Under the pieces are notes generated by a model. The model was not told where the DNA came from. It worked only from the letters and a program-made list of their open reading frames with translations, and ran no database searches. Made by a program: the position numbers and the translations under genes. 64,000 nucleotides of DNA from assembly GCF_003944835.1 (NCBI RefSeq), contig NZ_RWIV01000001.1, positions 3,444,530-3,508,529 of the forward strand, given 5' to 3'. Positions 15,963 to 25,017 of this stretch are shown one piece after another. Within the stretch, counting starts at the first letter, position 1, and the number at the start of each line of letters is the position of its first letter. Origin of the DNA: Bacillus sp. HMF5848 (GTDB lineage Bacteria > Bacillota > Bacilli > Bacillales > HMF5848).

Positions 15963-17156
15963 TTATGGCAGCATCGCCTTCAATTTGTCTATATCAAGTG
16001 GACGGTTGTAGTCAACACCTTCTAGTCCAAATCCGTTTAACTCCAAAAACTCTTGTTTAAACATCTCAAACCCCGTGATATCCCGCAGATTGTCCGGAGT
16101 CACTTTTTTCATAATATCCTTAACATGCTTTTGGACACCTTCATCTAACTCCCAATTATCAGGTCTTAAACGGCTAGCCTCATCTGTTTCACGCTTTTGA
16201 CCATATAACATGTCTTTTAAAAATCGATATTTATGCATAATTGGTGTTTCGTGACGACCATTTTCCGTCATAATTTTATACAACGCACTCGCATAGACCG
16301 GAAAAGTTGGAATAACAGCACTTGCTTTCGTAGTCACAGCCTTACTTACACATACAATGCCTTCTCCACCGATTTTATCACTTATGAACGCATCAATTCG
16401 ATCTGCTGTCTCCTCTGTATGACGCTTCGCGCGCCCGAGTGTTCCTTCACCATATATCGCTTGGGTAGCCTCTGGCCCAATATAAGAATATAGTGTCGTT
16501 TTGAAGCCTTCTGCTAATACACCAGCATCATGCAATGCATGCACCCATAACTCCCAGTCTTCTCCACCCATTACTTTGACAGTGTGCTCTATTTCTTCCT
16601 CACTTGCTGCTTCAATAGTTTGTTCAAATAGTTCCGCACTCTCTAATGAGACATTGGTGCCCGTGAATGCGGATCCGATCGGTTTTATTGCAGAACGATA
16701 TGTTGAGCCTGTTTTCGGATCTTTACGAAAACCTGATGCTAAACTATATATTAACAGATCGATTTCTCCACCGAATTCAGCTTTAATATAATTAATCACT
16801 TGCGCTCTCATTTCATCTGAGAAGGCATCACCGATAAAATTCTTTGCAAGTAATCCTTCACGTTCTGCGGCCTTCTTAAAGAATATGTTATTCCACCAGC
16901 CCGCTGTTCCTAGGCGGTCGTCTGTAATACCTCTTTCAAATGAAACGCCGATCGTATCAGCACCTGCTCCGAAGGCTAGTGCTATACGTGATGCCAATCC
17001 ATAGCTTGATGACGCACCAAGAATAAGAACTTTTTTCGGCCCCTTAAATGAGCCTTGCTGCTTTACATAATCAATTTGTTTTTCAATAGCAGCTTGACAC
17101 CCAAACGGATGGGCAGATCTTGCTACATTTCCTGTGACAATTGGTTGAACTATCAT
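15963..17156 (-). CDS. fabV: FabV/Ter-type trans-2-enoyl-CoA (ACP) reductase
   Basis: A 397-residue protein, the normal length for FabV/TER. The N-terminus starts IVQPIVTGNVARSAHPFGC, a family hallmark, followed by the Rossmann motif GASSSYGLASR. The conserved GTAGWWNN and the long Tyr-x8-Lys catalytic spacing (YGEGTLGRAK region) are present. It reduces trans-2-enoyl-CoA or -ACP with NADH. It lies 19 bases after a MaoC-type hydratase gene, so the two probably act in sequence on 3-hydroxyacyl/enoyl thioesters. A role in acyl-CoA reduction in this locus, and not in bulk fatty acid synthesis, is inferred from the neighbours. Confidence 0.93.
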   Translation of the reverse strand: MIVQPIVTGNVARSAHPFGCQAAIEKQIDYVKQQGSFKGPKKVLILGASSSYGLASRIALAFGAGADTIGVSFERGITDDRLGTAGWWNNIFFKKAAEREGLLAKNFIGDAFSDEMRAQVINYIKAEFGGEIDLLIYSLASGFRKDPKTGSTYRSAIKPIGSAFTGTNVSLESAELFEQTIEAASEEEIEHTVKVMGGEDWELWVHALHDAGVLAEGFKTTLYSYIGPEATQAIYGEGTLGRAKRHTEETADRIDAFISDKIGGEGIVCVSKAVTTKASAVIPTFPVYASALYKIMTENGRHETPIMHKYRFLKDMLYGQKRETDEASRLRPDNWELDEGVQKHVKDIMKKVTPDNLRDITGFEMFKQEFLELNGFGLEGVDYNRPLDIDKLKAMLP

Positions 17157-17175
17157 AAAATATTATCCTCCTCAT

Positions 17176-17583
17176 CTAGTTTTGTGGTGGAATAACTTCA
17201 GCCATTCCCTCCACCACAATTTCTCCTCGTTGATTAAAACAATTTGTTCTTAAAACTAATAACTGATACTTGCCTTTATCAACTAATTCAATTGCTTCTA
17301 CTTCAGCTGTTACCGTATCGCCGATCATGACAGGCTTCTTGAAACGAAGCTGTTGCCCAACATAAATAGCACCAGGTCCCGGAAGCTTCATACCGAGTAC
17401 AGCCGAGATAAGCCCACCTGTTAACATGCCATGAGCAACTCTAGTTTGAAATGGGGTTGTTTTGGCATACTCTTCATCTATGTGAGCTGGATTAAAATCA
17501 CCTGTTATACCTGCAAAACTATAAATATCACATTCTGCTATTGTTTTAGATATAGATGCTTTCGTACCTATTGCAATACTCAT
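17176..17583 (-). CDS. MaoC-like (R)-specific enoyl-CoA hydratase (PhaJ type)
   Basis: The ATG at 17583 is chosen because GAGAGGAG lies nine bases upstream. About 135 residues, single hot-dog domain. The hydratase motif reads ITGDFNPAHIDEEYA with the catalytic Asp and His, followed by RVAHGML. PhaJ-type enzymes interconvert trans-2-enoyl-CoA and (R)-3-hydroxyacyl-CoA, feeding polyhydroxyalkanoate synthesis or beta-oxidation intermediates. It is just upstream of the enoyl reductase gene on the same strand. Confidence 0.88.
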   Translation of the reverse strand: MSIAIGTKASISKTIAECDIYSFAGITGDFNPAHIDEEYAKTTPFQTRVAHGMLTGGLISAVLGMKLPGPGAIYVGQQLRFKKPVMIGDTVTAEVEAIELVDKGKYQLLVLRTNCFNQRGEIVVEGMAEVIPPQN

Positions 17584-17638
17584 ACTTATCATACTCCTCT
17601 CGTCTTGATTGCTCAATACTTCACATACTATATTTCTC

Positions 17639-17662
17639 AAAAAGGGGCTAAGACCCGCCCCT
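17639..17662 (-). terminator. Possible terminator after the CoA-transferase gene
   Basis: AGGGGC (17643-17648) pairs with GCCCCT (17657-17662). On the minus strand the stem is followed by five T. It separates the CoA-transferase gene from the hydratase gene. Confidence 0.55.
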
Positions 17663-17794
17663 GTTTATTTAGTGTGAACGTTCTTGCTTTTATAAAAATA
17701 ATGAAGATGCCGCGATTTCATATCCGATTGGACTCTCAACACCTAACTGCCACTCTCCCCATTTTTGACTATCTTTTCGTCTCGCTACTGCAGA

Positions 17795-19135
17795 CTACCA
17801 AATCATCAGTTCTGCAGCTTCTTTGCGAAGTTGGTCTCTGAAGTCAGGGTGGGCAATTTCTATTAATTTTTCTACTCTTTCTCTTATCGAAGTACCTCGT
17901 AATGCAGCAACGCCATACTCTGTTACAACGAAATCAACGTCATTGCGTGAGAGTGATACAGTGGCGCCATGAGCAAGACGGGTCACAATCTTGGATATTG
18001 TTTTGCGTTCATCACTCCCTGGCACGCGAACATTGGCTGTCGAGTATAAAGCAATGATAGATTTTCCACCTTCAGACATTTGTGCACCTATTGCTGTATC
18101 TGCTTGGCCTCCTGTTCCACTAAACTGTCGATGACCTAGTGATTCAGAGCAGCATTGTCCTGATAAATCTATCTCCAATGTTGTATTAATGGAAACCATT
18201 TTATAATTTTGACCAATTACATATGGATCATTTACCCAACTTCCGTTCATGATCATGACACCTGGGTTATCATCAATAAAGTCATATAATTTCTTTGTAC
18301 CTAGAGCAAACGTTGCTACCATCTTTCCTGGCATTAACGTTTTTTTACGACCTGTAATAGCACCAGCCTCAAATAGATCGACCATGCCATCTGTGAACAT
18401 TTCTGTGTGAATGCCGAGATCCTTTTTACCTAAAAGCTCAGCAGACACAGCATTTGGAATCCCTCCGATTCCGAGCTGAATAGTAGATCCATCTTCAATT
18501 AAATCGGCAATATATTTACCAATGACTCTATCTTTTTCTGACGGCGTTTGTACCGGGAATTGTGGGACTTCATAATCTACTTCAATCACATGATCTACTT
18601 GACTAATGTGTAACGTTGTATCACCGAATGTACGAGGCATGTTTGGATTTATTTCTAAGATTACTATGTCAGCCTGTTCCGCCACTTCTTTTTCATACGT
18701 TACACCTAATGATAGTGATACGTAGCCCTGCGCATCCATCGTAGAAGCTGTACCTACAAATATGTTAGGTTTACGATGAAAAGCTCGCTTCGTTCCTGCT
18801 AAATGTAAATGGTTCGGGATATATGAAACAGTTTTTTGAGTATGCATTTTGCGCATCGTCGGCGTGTAAAACCAACCTTCCATCAAAAAGCTATTTGAAT
18901 ACGACGGATCAGAAAAGTAAGGGTAATCTAAAATTGGTAAACATGTTGAAACAACAACACCCTCCACACGATTGGCAATTGTGTGAAGCCTAGATAAAAA
19001 CTCTCTTGGCTCAGATGCCGCGAGCGCACTAACGATGTGATCGTTTGATTTAACATGCTCTAATGCCTGCTCTACATTAACTTGTTTCGACCGATACAAC
19101 TCCTGAAATTTTTCCTTCATGGCGACTGTACTCAC
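17795..19135 (-). CDS. Acetyl-CoA hydrolase/4-hydroxybutyrate CoA-transferase family protein
   Basis: A 446-residue protein of the family I-like butyrate/4-hydroxybutyrate CoA-transferases. Motifs include QLGIGGIPNAV (about residues 215-225), GIHTEMFTDGM with the probable catalytic glutamate, and DLSGQCCSESLG followed by SGTGGQAD. It would move CoA between short-chain acids and acyl-CoA donors, activating an imported acid. The start overlaps the stop of the KAS III-like gene by four bases, showing co-translation. Together with the thiolase, hydratase and transporter genes it supports a short-chain or branched acid catabolic locus; the true substrate is unknown. Confidence 0.88.
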   Translation of the reverse strand: MSTVAMKEKFQELYRSKQVNVEQALEHVKSNDHIVSALAASEPREFLSRLHTIANRVEGVVVSTCLPILDYPYFSDPSYSNSFLMEGWFYTPTMRKMHTQKTVSYIPNHLHLAGTKRAFHRKPNIFVGTASTMDAQGYVSLSLGVTYEKEVAEQADIVILEINPNMPRTFGDTTLHISQVDHVIEVDYEVPQFPVQTPSEKDRVIGKYIADLIEDGSTIQLGIGGIPNAVSAELLGKKDLGIHTEMFTDGMVDLFEAGAITGRKKTLMPGKMVATFALGTKKLYDFIDDNPGVMIMNGSWVNDPYVIGQNYKMVSINTTLEIDLSGQCCSESLGHRQFSGTGGQADTAIGAQMSEGGKSIIALYSTANVRVPGSDERKTISKIVTRLAHGATVSLSRNDVDFVVTEYGVAALRGTSIRERVEKLIEIAHPDFRDQLRKEAAELMIW

Positions 19136-20160
19136 TGTTCATGCACTCCCCACTTAATGACATTGGCTGCCCACGCATACCCAATTCCGGCAGCAATCAT
19201 TGACACAACTGTCCCATCTTTAATTTTGTCTTCCTGTAAAGCGAGATGAATAGATAGAATTTGGTCAATTTGCCCCATATGTCCGTAGTTTGTTAAATAA
19301 ATAGATTGGTCTTCATTTAGTCCGAGTAAATCAAGCATGTATTTGTGCATAGAATATTTAAAATGTAAAACAGCTAAGTAGCCTAGTTCTTCTTTAGCAA
19401 TATTTGATTTTTCAAAAGCTTTGTTAATACATTCCATCCAATTATCCATCGACACTTCGTTTAAGCGCCCCTTCATATGCGCTTCATCAAAGATTCTCAA
19501 AGACTTATATGCTTCATCAAGATTATCTTGGGTAATTGGCTTCTCAGTTCCTCCAAATTCAACACCTACATCACGTGCGAGTGAACCATCGGTCATAATG
19601 TGTGAGCCTAATAGAAGATTACTATTATAGTTTTTTTGTAAAATAATAGCACCACCACCAGCAGACAAGTTATACATCATCGACATGGCTCGGTCTGTGT
19701 AATCTACGAAGTCACCATTACGATAACCACCAACAATCATAACGGTTTGAACGTCATCATCTGCAATCATCATATCCTTTGCTATTTTCATTGCAGCTAC
19801 ACACGTGCAGCAGCGTTGCTGTAAATCAAATGCCCATGCATTTGTAGCTCCAATTTTTTCTTGAATATATATTGCTGAGGTAGTTAGAGGATACTCTTTC
19901 CATTCCTCCCCAATCCCTAAAATTAAATCTATATCTAGCGGATTAACACCTGTATTTTTTAAAGCATCAATCGCTGCTTTTACACCCATCTCTTGCGTAC
20001 CATCACCAGGACCCGGAATAGGCTTTTCAGTTATACCTAACTTCTGTATAACGGCTTCTTCCGTCCACACCCCGTTAGTTGCTTCTGATATTTCCTTCGC
20101 TGTCATGCGGGGCTCTGGTATATAAATTCCCGTTCCTACTATACCTACAGTCGGTTTCAT
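19132..20160 (-). CDS. KAS III/FabH-like thiolase-fold enzyme
   Basis: A 342-residue protein of the FabH group. It starts TVGIVGTGIYIPEPRMTA, typical for FabH-like proteins. The catalytic triad is visible as a Cys in QQRCCTCVAAM (about residues 115-125), His in VLHFKYSMHKY and Asn in TNYGHMGQIDQI. It is not the housekeeping FabH, since the active-site sequence and gene neighbourhood differ. It would carry out a Claisen-type condensation or acyl transfer on an acyl-CoA. It is 12 bases after an alpha/beta hydrolase gene and overlaps the CoA-transferase gene. Confidence 0.85.
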   Translation of the reverse strand: MKPTVGIVGTGIYIPEPRMTAKEISEATNGVWTEEAVIQKLGITEKPIPGPGDGTQEMGVKAAIDALKNTGVNPLDIDLILGIGEEWKEYPLTTSAIYIQEKIGATNAWAFDLQQRCCTCVAAMKIAKDMMIADDDVQTVMIVGGYRNGDFVDYTDRAMSMMYNLSAGGGAIILQKNYNSNLLLGSHIMTDGSLARDVGVEFGGTEKPITQDNLDEAYKSLRIFDEAHMKGRLNEVSMDNWMECINKAFEKSNIAKEELGYLAVLHFKYSMHKYMLDLLGLNEDQSIYLTNYGHMGQIDQILSIHLALQEDKIKDGTVVSMIAAGIGYAWAANVIKWGVHEQ

Positions 20161-20172
20161 ATTATAAACCTC

Positions 20173-20973
20173 CTAATTATCCTTTAAAAAGTTAATAATG
20201 ATAGAATTTGTTTCATCTGGACGTTCCATAAAAAATACATGTCCTCCGTCCTCAATAATTGCTACTTGTGACTGTGGCATTTTTTCTTGTAATAAAAATG
20301 AATTTTTATATGGAACGACACGATCACCTTTACCAGCTAAAACTAATGTGTCAGCTGTAATTGTTGCAACACGATCCTCTGCATTGAATGAAGCACCTGC
20401 AAAAAGCTGGCGCTGATACGCAAATTTTGGTTGTGGGCTATCCAGTTTATTTTTTACAATACAATCCAATACATCTTCTTTATCAGCTAACGTACTTTCA
20501 TTGAGAGCTGTGGAGCTTCCATATTTCATATTCTCCACTGTCATATCTTCACTGCCAGCTTTCATCATAATGGCTAACGTATCTTGTGGAATAGGAATCA
20601 TATTTGGTCCACCAAAGGACGTGGAGCACAATATCAGTTTATCCACTATCTCTGGATATTTTATCGCAAACTCTTGTGCAACAAAGCCACCCATTGACAC
20701 CCCAAGTACGTGAACCTTCTCAAAGCCCAATGTTCTGACAAGCTCCGCTGCATCATCTGCAAATAATTCAATCGTATATTCAACATCTGGTTTATCAGAT
20801 TTTCCTACACCACGATTATCAAACACGATAACCGAAAAATGCCTACTAAGCTCTGTCACGTTGTAATTCCACATCCAACTGGCATAGCCTAATCCTTCAA
20901 TAAGTAGTAGGGGCGGCCCTTCTCCATGTATCTCGTAATATAGCTGAATACCATTTACATCTACTTTTGGCAC
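20173..20973 (-). CDS. Alpha/beta-fold hydrolase
   Basis: About 267 residues from the GTG at 20973, with GAGGTGG five bases upstream; a GTG nine bases earlier lies on that ribosome site. The nucleophile elbow is GVSMGG (near residue 95). The acid and histidine lie in GKGDRVVPY and DGGHVFFME. The fold and sequence are like small esterases and C-C hydrolases such as 3-oxoadipate enol-lactonase. The substrate may be a thioester or ester in the acyl-CoA locus. It heads a tight group with the KAS III-like and CoA-transferase genes. Confidence 0.85.
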   Translation of the reverse strand: MPKVDVNGIQLYYEIHGEGPPLLLIEGLGYASWMWNYNVTELSRHFSVIVFDNRGVGKSDKPDVEYTIELFADDAAELVRTLGFEKVHVLGVSMGGFVAQEFAIKYPEIVDKLILCSTSFGGPNMIPIPQDTLAIMMKAGSEDMTVENMKYGSSTALNESTLADKEDVLDCIVKNKLDSPQPKFAYQRQLFAGASFNAEDRVATITADTLVLAGKGDRVVPYKNSFLLQEKMPQSQVAIIEDGGHVFFMERPDETNSIIINFLKDN

Positions 20974-21047
20974 GTATCCCACCTCGATTCAAAGTATATA
21001 CATCTCAAATTAATCCTGTTAAAATAGAAATAGAATTAGGTTTTTGT

Positions 21048-21083
21048 AAGGATGCCTTCGGCTAGGAAGGCATCCTTTTTTTA
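21048..21083 (+). terminator. Strong terminator with T-run on the plus strand
   Basis: GGATGCCTTC (21050-21059) pairs perfectly with GAAGGCATCC (21066-21075), followed on the plus strand by seven T. Genes on both sides are minus strand, and on that strand the stem is followed by TTACAAAAAC, so its direction is unexpected. Confidence 0.7.
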
Positions 21084-21156
21084 TTTGGTTCTTGAACTCT
21101 CTCGTCGGAGATTGCTATCACCTGCTAATCCTCCGAGTGAATATCACAGTCTATTT

Positions 21157-22452
21157 TTATTTAAATTCACTAAAGTCTGTCATTTGTTCAAAAGTATAGT
21201 TTCCAGCGTCATCTTTAACAACCTTACTTAATGCCATCTTTGTAACACCAAGGCGAACGCCTTCAGAGTATGCAATTTCAGGTGCAAGACCTTCTGTGAA
21301 GCTAAGTGTGTTCATTGCATCAATGTAGCCATCCCATGATAAGTTATCACCAGCCGCTTTAAGTCCAGCAACGAATGTTTCAGCTGCTACCCAACCAGCC
21401 ATTGTGTAAGAGTTAAGTGGTGCATCAGGGAAGTGCTTTGCCATTGCGTCTGTTAAAGGCTTTAACTTTTCATCATTAACTTCTAACCAGCCCATAACAT
21501 GCAGGTTTGTAATCATGTTCGGAGCACCAGGAGCTGCAACTGCTAAGAATGATGCATCTGCATTTGAATATGTTGTAATTGTTGGCACATCAAAAGATAC
21601 TTTTTCAATTTCTTTTAACAAACCTGATACTTCACCTGCAAGACCGTATAGAATCACTACATCTGGATCTAAACTTTTTGCTTTCTGGATAGGCACTGTA
21701 AAGTCTGCGTCACCAGCGTTTACAGCTAATTTACCGTCCTCTGGTAACACATCTGCTTTCCCTAATGAAGCTAACGCCTCTTCAATTCCTTTTAATCCAT
21801 CTCGACCAACATCATCATTACGATAAATAACAACTACTTTATCAGCATTAAATTCATCTTGCGTAAATTGCCCAATCACTTTTCCTTCATAATAATAGCT
21901 CGGCTGTACTGGGAAGAAGTTTTCTCCCGCTTCTGTTAGCTGATGAGCACCTGATCCAAAATATACAGATGGAATTCCCTCATCTTGAACAATTGTTTGA
22001 GTTGCCATAACTCCAGGTGTACCTAATTGACCAATAACAGCAAATACTTCTTCGTCATAAATAAGTTTTTCCATAGCAGCTACGGCTTTGTCTGCCTTAA
22101 ACTCATCATCTTCTTTAATAAGCTCTATTGTTCTTCCGTTTACTCCGCCTGCGGCATTCAATTCTGCTAAGTATGCTTCCATACCTGCAAAGTAAGGTGT
22201 ACCAATGAATGATAAGGCTCCTGACATAACACCAATTGTACCGATTTTAACCGAATCGTCCGTTACACCTTGCGCATATTCTACTTTTGCTGGCTCTTCA
22301 GCAGGAGTATTTGTTTCATCTGTTGGCTCCTCTGTTGTTGCCGCTGGCTCTTCTGCTTCATTACTCGCTTCATTTCCTCCACAAGCAGCTAATGCAAACA
22401 CAAACGTAAATACAAGAACCCCCATTAAAATCTTTTTAAGACCTTTTGTCAT
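21157..22452 (-). CDS. Liv-type ABC transporter substrate-binding lipoprotein
   Basis: A 431-residue protein with lipobox LAACG at about residue 24, a Glu/Thr/Pro-rich linker (EEPAATTEEPTDETNTPAEE), then a type I periplasmic-binding fold of the branched-chain amino acid/amide family (KIGTIGVMSGALSFIGTPYF, AVIGQLGTPGV, YRNDDVGRDGLKGIEEAL). It captures ligand for the LivFGMH genes immediately upstream. In acyl-CoA loci such binding proteins may instead recognise aromatic or short organic acids, so the ligand is left open. It is 63 bases after livF on the same strand. Confidence 0.9.
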   Translation of the reverse strand: MTKGLKKILMGVLVFTFVFALAACGGNEASNEAEEPAATTEEPTDETNTPAEEPAKVEYAQGVTDDSVKIGTIGVMSGALSFIGTPYFAGMEAYLAELNAAGGVNGRTIELIKEDDEFKADKAVAAMEKLIYDEEVFAVIGQLGTPGVMATQTIVQDEGIPSVYFGSGAHQLTEAGENFFPVQPSYYYEGKVIGQFTQDEFNADKVVVIYRNDDVGRDGLKGIEEALASLGKADVLPEDGKLAVNAGDADFTVPIQKAKSLDPDVVILYGLAGEVSGLLKEIEKVSFDVPTITTYSNADASFLAVAAPGAPNMITNLHVMGWLEVNDEKLKPLTDAMAKHFPDAPLNSYTMAGWVAAETFVAGLKAAGDNLSWDGYIDAMNTLSFTEGLAPEIAYSEGVRLGVTKMALSKVVKDDAGNYTFEQMTDFSEFK

Positions 22453-22515
22453 TTGTAATCCCTCACTTTTTAATGTCTTTTATATGCATCTAAACAGTTG
22501 TTTAGTTGATGCCTG

Positions 22516-23223
22516 TTAATGACTACCCAAATACGCCTGCTTAATTTTTTCATCATCTTTCAATTCGCTTGCTGGGCCTTCATGAATAAGACGCCCTGTT
22601 TCTAAAATATAAGCGTAGTGACTAATTGCGAGAGCTTGATTTGCATTTTGTTCAACTAAAAACACCGTTGTTCCTTGTTTATTAATTTCTTTTATAATGG
22701 TAAATATGTCTTTAACAATTAACGGCGCCAGTCCTAACGACGGCTCATCTAGCAACAATAACTTCGGCTTTGCCATTAATGCTCGCCCAATGGCAAGCAT
22801 TTGCTGCTCTCCACCAGATAATGTACCAGCAATTTGCTTTTCTCGTTCTTTTAATCTAGGAAAATATTGATATACACTTTGTAGTGATTCCTCAATATTC
22901 TTCTTATCCTTTCGACTATAAGCCCCGACTCTTAAATTTTCCTTTACTGTTAACTCAGGAAAGATTTGTCTTCCTTCAGGTGCCTGCACAATGCCTGTTT
23001 GCACAATTTTTTCTGGTGAAAATTGTTGTATAGTTTTATCTTCAAATGTGACCGATCCACTACTTGGTTTTAAAAGTCCTGAAATAACTTTCAAAATCGT
23101 AGTTTTCCCAGCTCCATTGGCACCTAATAACGTGACAATTTGACCTTCTGGAATAGAAAGGCTTACATCCTTTAACGCATGAATATACCCGTAATACGCC
23201 TGAACAGATTGTAGCTTAAGCAC
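22516..23223 (-). CDS. livF: Liv-type ABC transporter ATPase (LivF family)
   Basis: A 235-residue ATPase starting at a GTG that overlaps livG by eight bases. Walker A is GANGAGKTT, the signature LSGGEQQ, and Walker B LLLLDEPSLGLAP, the latter typical for LivF. It powers uptake through the LivH/LivM channel. The match to the LivF rather than LivG form comes from QAPEGRQIFPELTV and the length. Confidence 0.93.
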   Translation of the reverse strand: MLKLQSVQAYYGYIHALKDVSLSIPEGQIVTLLGANGAGKTTILKVISGLLKPSSGSVTFEDKTIQQFSPEKIVQTGIVQAPEGRQIFPELTVKENLRVGAYSRKDKKNIEESLQSVYQYFPRLKEREKQIAGTLSGGEQQMLAIGRALMAKPKLLLLDEPSLGLAPLIVKDIFTIIKEINKQGTTVFLVEQNANQALAISHYAYILETGRLIHEGPASELKDDEKIKQAYLGSH

Positions 23224-23995
23224 CGGCCTCTTCCTCCTTTCCTAAGTACGCCTCTTGCACATCAGGATGGCTCTGAATTTCAGCTGGTGTTCCTTCCGCT
23301 ATTTTTGCCCCAAAGTTAATGACGCAAATACGCTCACAAATCTCCATGACTAAATTCATATCATGCTCAACAAGGAGAATGGTCACATCAAATTCATCAC
23401 GTATACGCTTAATAAGTCGTTTTAAATCTTCTGTTTCCGATTGATTCATCCCCGCTGCTGGTTCATCGAGAATAATCATTTTAGGCGAGGACATGAGAGC
23501 CCTCCCTAGCTCAATAAGCTTCATAATTCCGTAAGGCTGTGCACCAGCGGACTGATTTTCAAGCCCACTAATCCCAAGAAAATCAATTATTTCTAACGCC
23601 TTTTCACGTATACGCTTTTCTTCACGTTTTACAAATGGTAGCGAAAAACCTTGCGCTAATATCCCACCCTTTGTTGCGTTATGTTGCCCGATTATTAAAT
23701 TTTCAAGAACAGTCAAATTCTTAAACAGTTCAACATTTTGAAATGTTCGTACTAGCCCTACATCAATTACTTGATGAACTTTTCTTTTTAAAAGATTTAT
23801 GGATCCGTCAAATATTAATGTACCTTCATCCGGTGTATAAAAACGGCTGATGCAGTTGAACACAGTTGTTTTACCAGCACCATTTGGTCCAATCAAACCG
23901 TATATACTATTTTTCTCTACTTCAAAACTTAACGAGTCAACAGCCTTTAAACCACCAAAGCTTATTGATAAATTTTCTACTTTCAGCATACTCAC
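23216..23995 (-). CDS. livG: Liv-type ABC transporter ATPase (LivG family)
   Basis: About 259 residues if the GTG at 23995 is used, which is seven bases after GGAGGG; an ATG at 24001 lies one base after it. Walker A is GPNGAGKTT, the Q-loop region RTFQNVELF, and Walker B MIILDEPAAGMN, the LivG form. The usual signature LSGG appears as SAGAQPYGIMKLIELG, the LivG-type variant. It is the partner of the neighbouring LivF ATPase. Confidence 0.93.
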   Translation of the reverse strand: MSMLKVENLSISFGGLKAVDSLSFEVEKNSIYGLIGPNGAGKTTVFNCISRFYTPDEGTLIFDGSINLLKRKVHQVIDVGLVRTFQNVELFKNLTVLENLIIGQHNATKGGILAQGFSLPFVKREEKRIREKALEIIDFLGISGLENQSAGAQPYGIMKLIELGRALMSSPKMIILDEPAAGMNQSETEDLKRLIKRIRDEFDVTILLVEHDMNLVMEICERICVINFGAKIAEGTPAEIQSHPDVQEAYLGKEEEAGA

Positions 23996-24015
23996 GCGCA
24001 TACCCTCCTTTCTTT

Positions 24016-25014
24016 CTATGCCTGTATATTGCTACTTTTATTTTCTTTTTTCATAAAGATGGTCGCTTTAAGCTGAGCCCATATACGAGCCAAACCATAT
24101 GGGAAGAACATAATAACAAGCACTAACGATAAGCCGGTTATAATGTAAGATACATTTTTAATCCCTTCTAAAAAGCCGATATCCTTCGTTATTTCTGGTA
24201 CAAGTACTATAAAGGCTGCGCCAATGATACTTCCTGGAACAGATGCCAATCCTCCAATGACTACCATGGCAAGTAAATTCAAGGATAAGTCTATCCCCCA
24301 CTGATTTGGCTCTGTATAGCGAATAAGATGGATATATAAAGATCCCGCAACTCCTGCATAAAAGGCACTAATTGCAAACGCTATCAATTTATACTTAAAC
24401 AAACTGACACCCATCGCTTGCGCAGCATGCTCACTATCTCGCATTGCGATAAAAGCACGCCCCGTTTTTGATTGAAGGAAATTATGAGCAAATATTGCGA
24501 GCAACACGAGGATCGCAATTGCCAATATGAAAAAATGCTCCCGATCCTTAAATTCAAACGAGAAGAGCATTGGGTAATCAGCCCGCATACCCGAAAAACC
24601 ATTTGTAAACCCAATCCATTCCTTAAAAACCTGTTGAATGGCAATACCAAATCCCAGTGTAGCAATAGCTAAGTAATGTCCCTCTAAGCGAAGAGCAACA
24701 AGACCTAGTAATAATCCAATAACCATTGGTATGAAACCAGATACAACTAAACTGAGTAAAAACGGTAGCTCTAGGTTACTAGTTACATAGGCTGACACAT
24801 ATGCACCTAAGCCCATAAAAGCCGCATGGCCCAATGAAATTTGCCCTGCATAGCCTAGTAAAATATTAAAGCCAATAGCAACTATCGCATACACAACTAT
24901 CATATTTAACGTTGTCAATAGTGATCGCTCAAACGAAAATATGGATGGCAAGAGAGCGATGACGAGTCCCACAAGTACATATTGAAATGGTTTATTAGCT
25001 AGTAATGTTCTCAA
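24016..25014 (-). CDS. livM: Liv-type ABC transporter permease (LivM family)
   Basis: A 332-residue permease starting at a TTG with GAAGGTG upstream. It has about nine hydrophobic helices and the LivM motif GYAGQISLGHAAFMGLGAY (about residues 53-71). The cytoplasmic coupling loop reads GRAFIAMRDSEHAAQAMGVS. It lies three bases after livH and forms the heterodimeric channel with it. Confidence 0.92.
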   Translation of the reverse strand: MRTLLANKPFQYVLVGLVIALLPSIFSFERSLLTTLNMIVVYAIVAIGFNILLGYAGQISLGHAAFMGLGAYVSAYVTSNLELPFLLSLVVSGFIPMVIGLLLGLVALRLEGHYLAIATLGFGIAIQQVFKEWIGFTNGFSGMRADYPMLFSFEFKDREHFFILAIAILVLLAIFAHNFLQSKTGRAFIAMRDSEHAAQAMGVSLFKYKLIAFAISAFYAGVAGSLYIHLIRYTEPNQWGIDLSLNLLAMVVIGGLASVPGSIIGAAFIVLVPEITKDIGFLEGIKNVSYIITGLSLVLVIMFFPYGLARIWAQLKATIFMKKENKSSNIQA

Positions 25015-25017
25015 TGC

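Noticed and set aside
20974-21156. A sigma-54 promoter before the hydrolase/KAS III/CoA-transferase group
   Set aside because: No TGGC-N8-TGC pattern on the minus strand. The group may be read from the liv operon or from an ordinary promoter.
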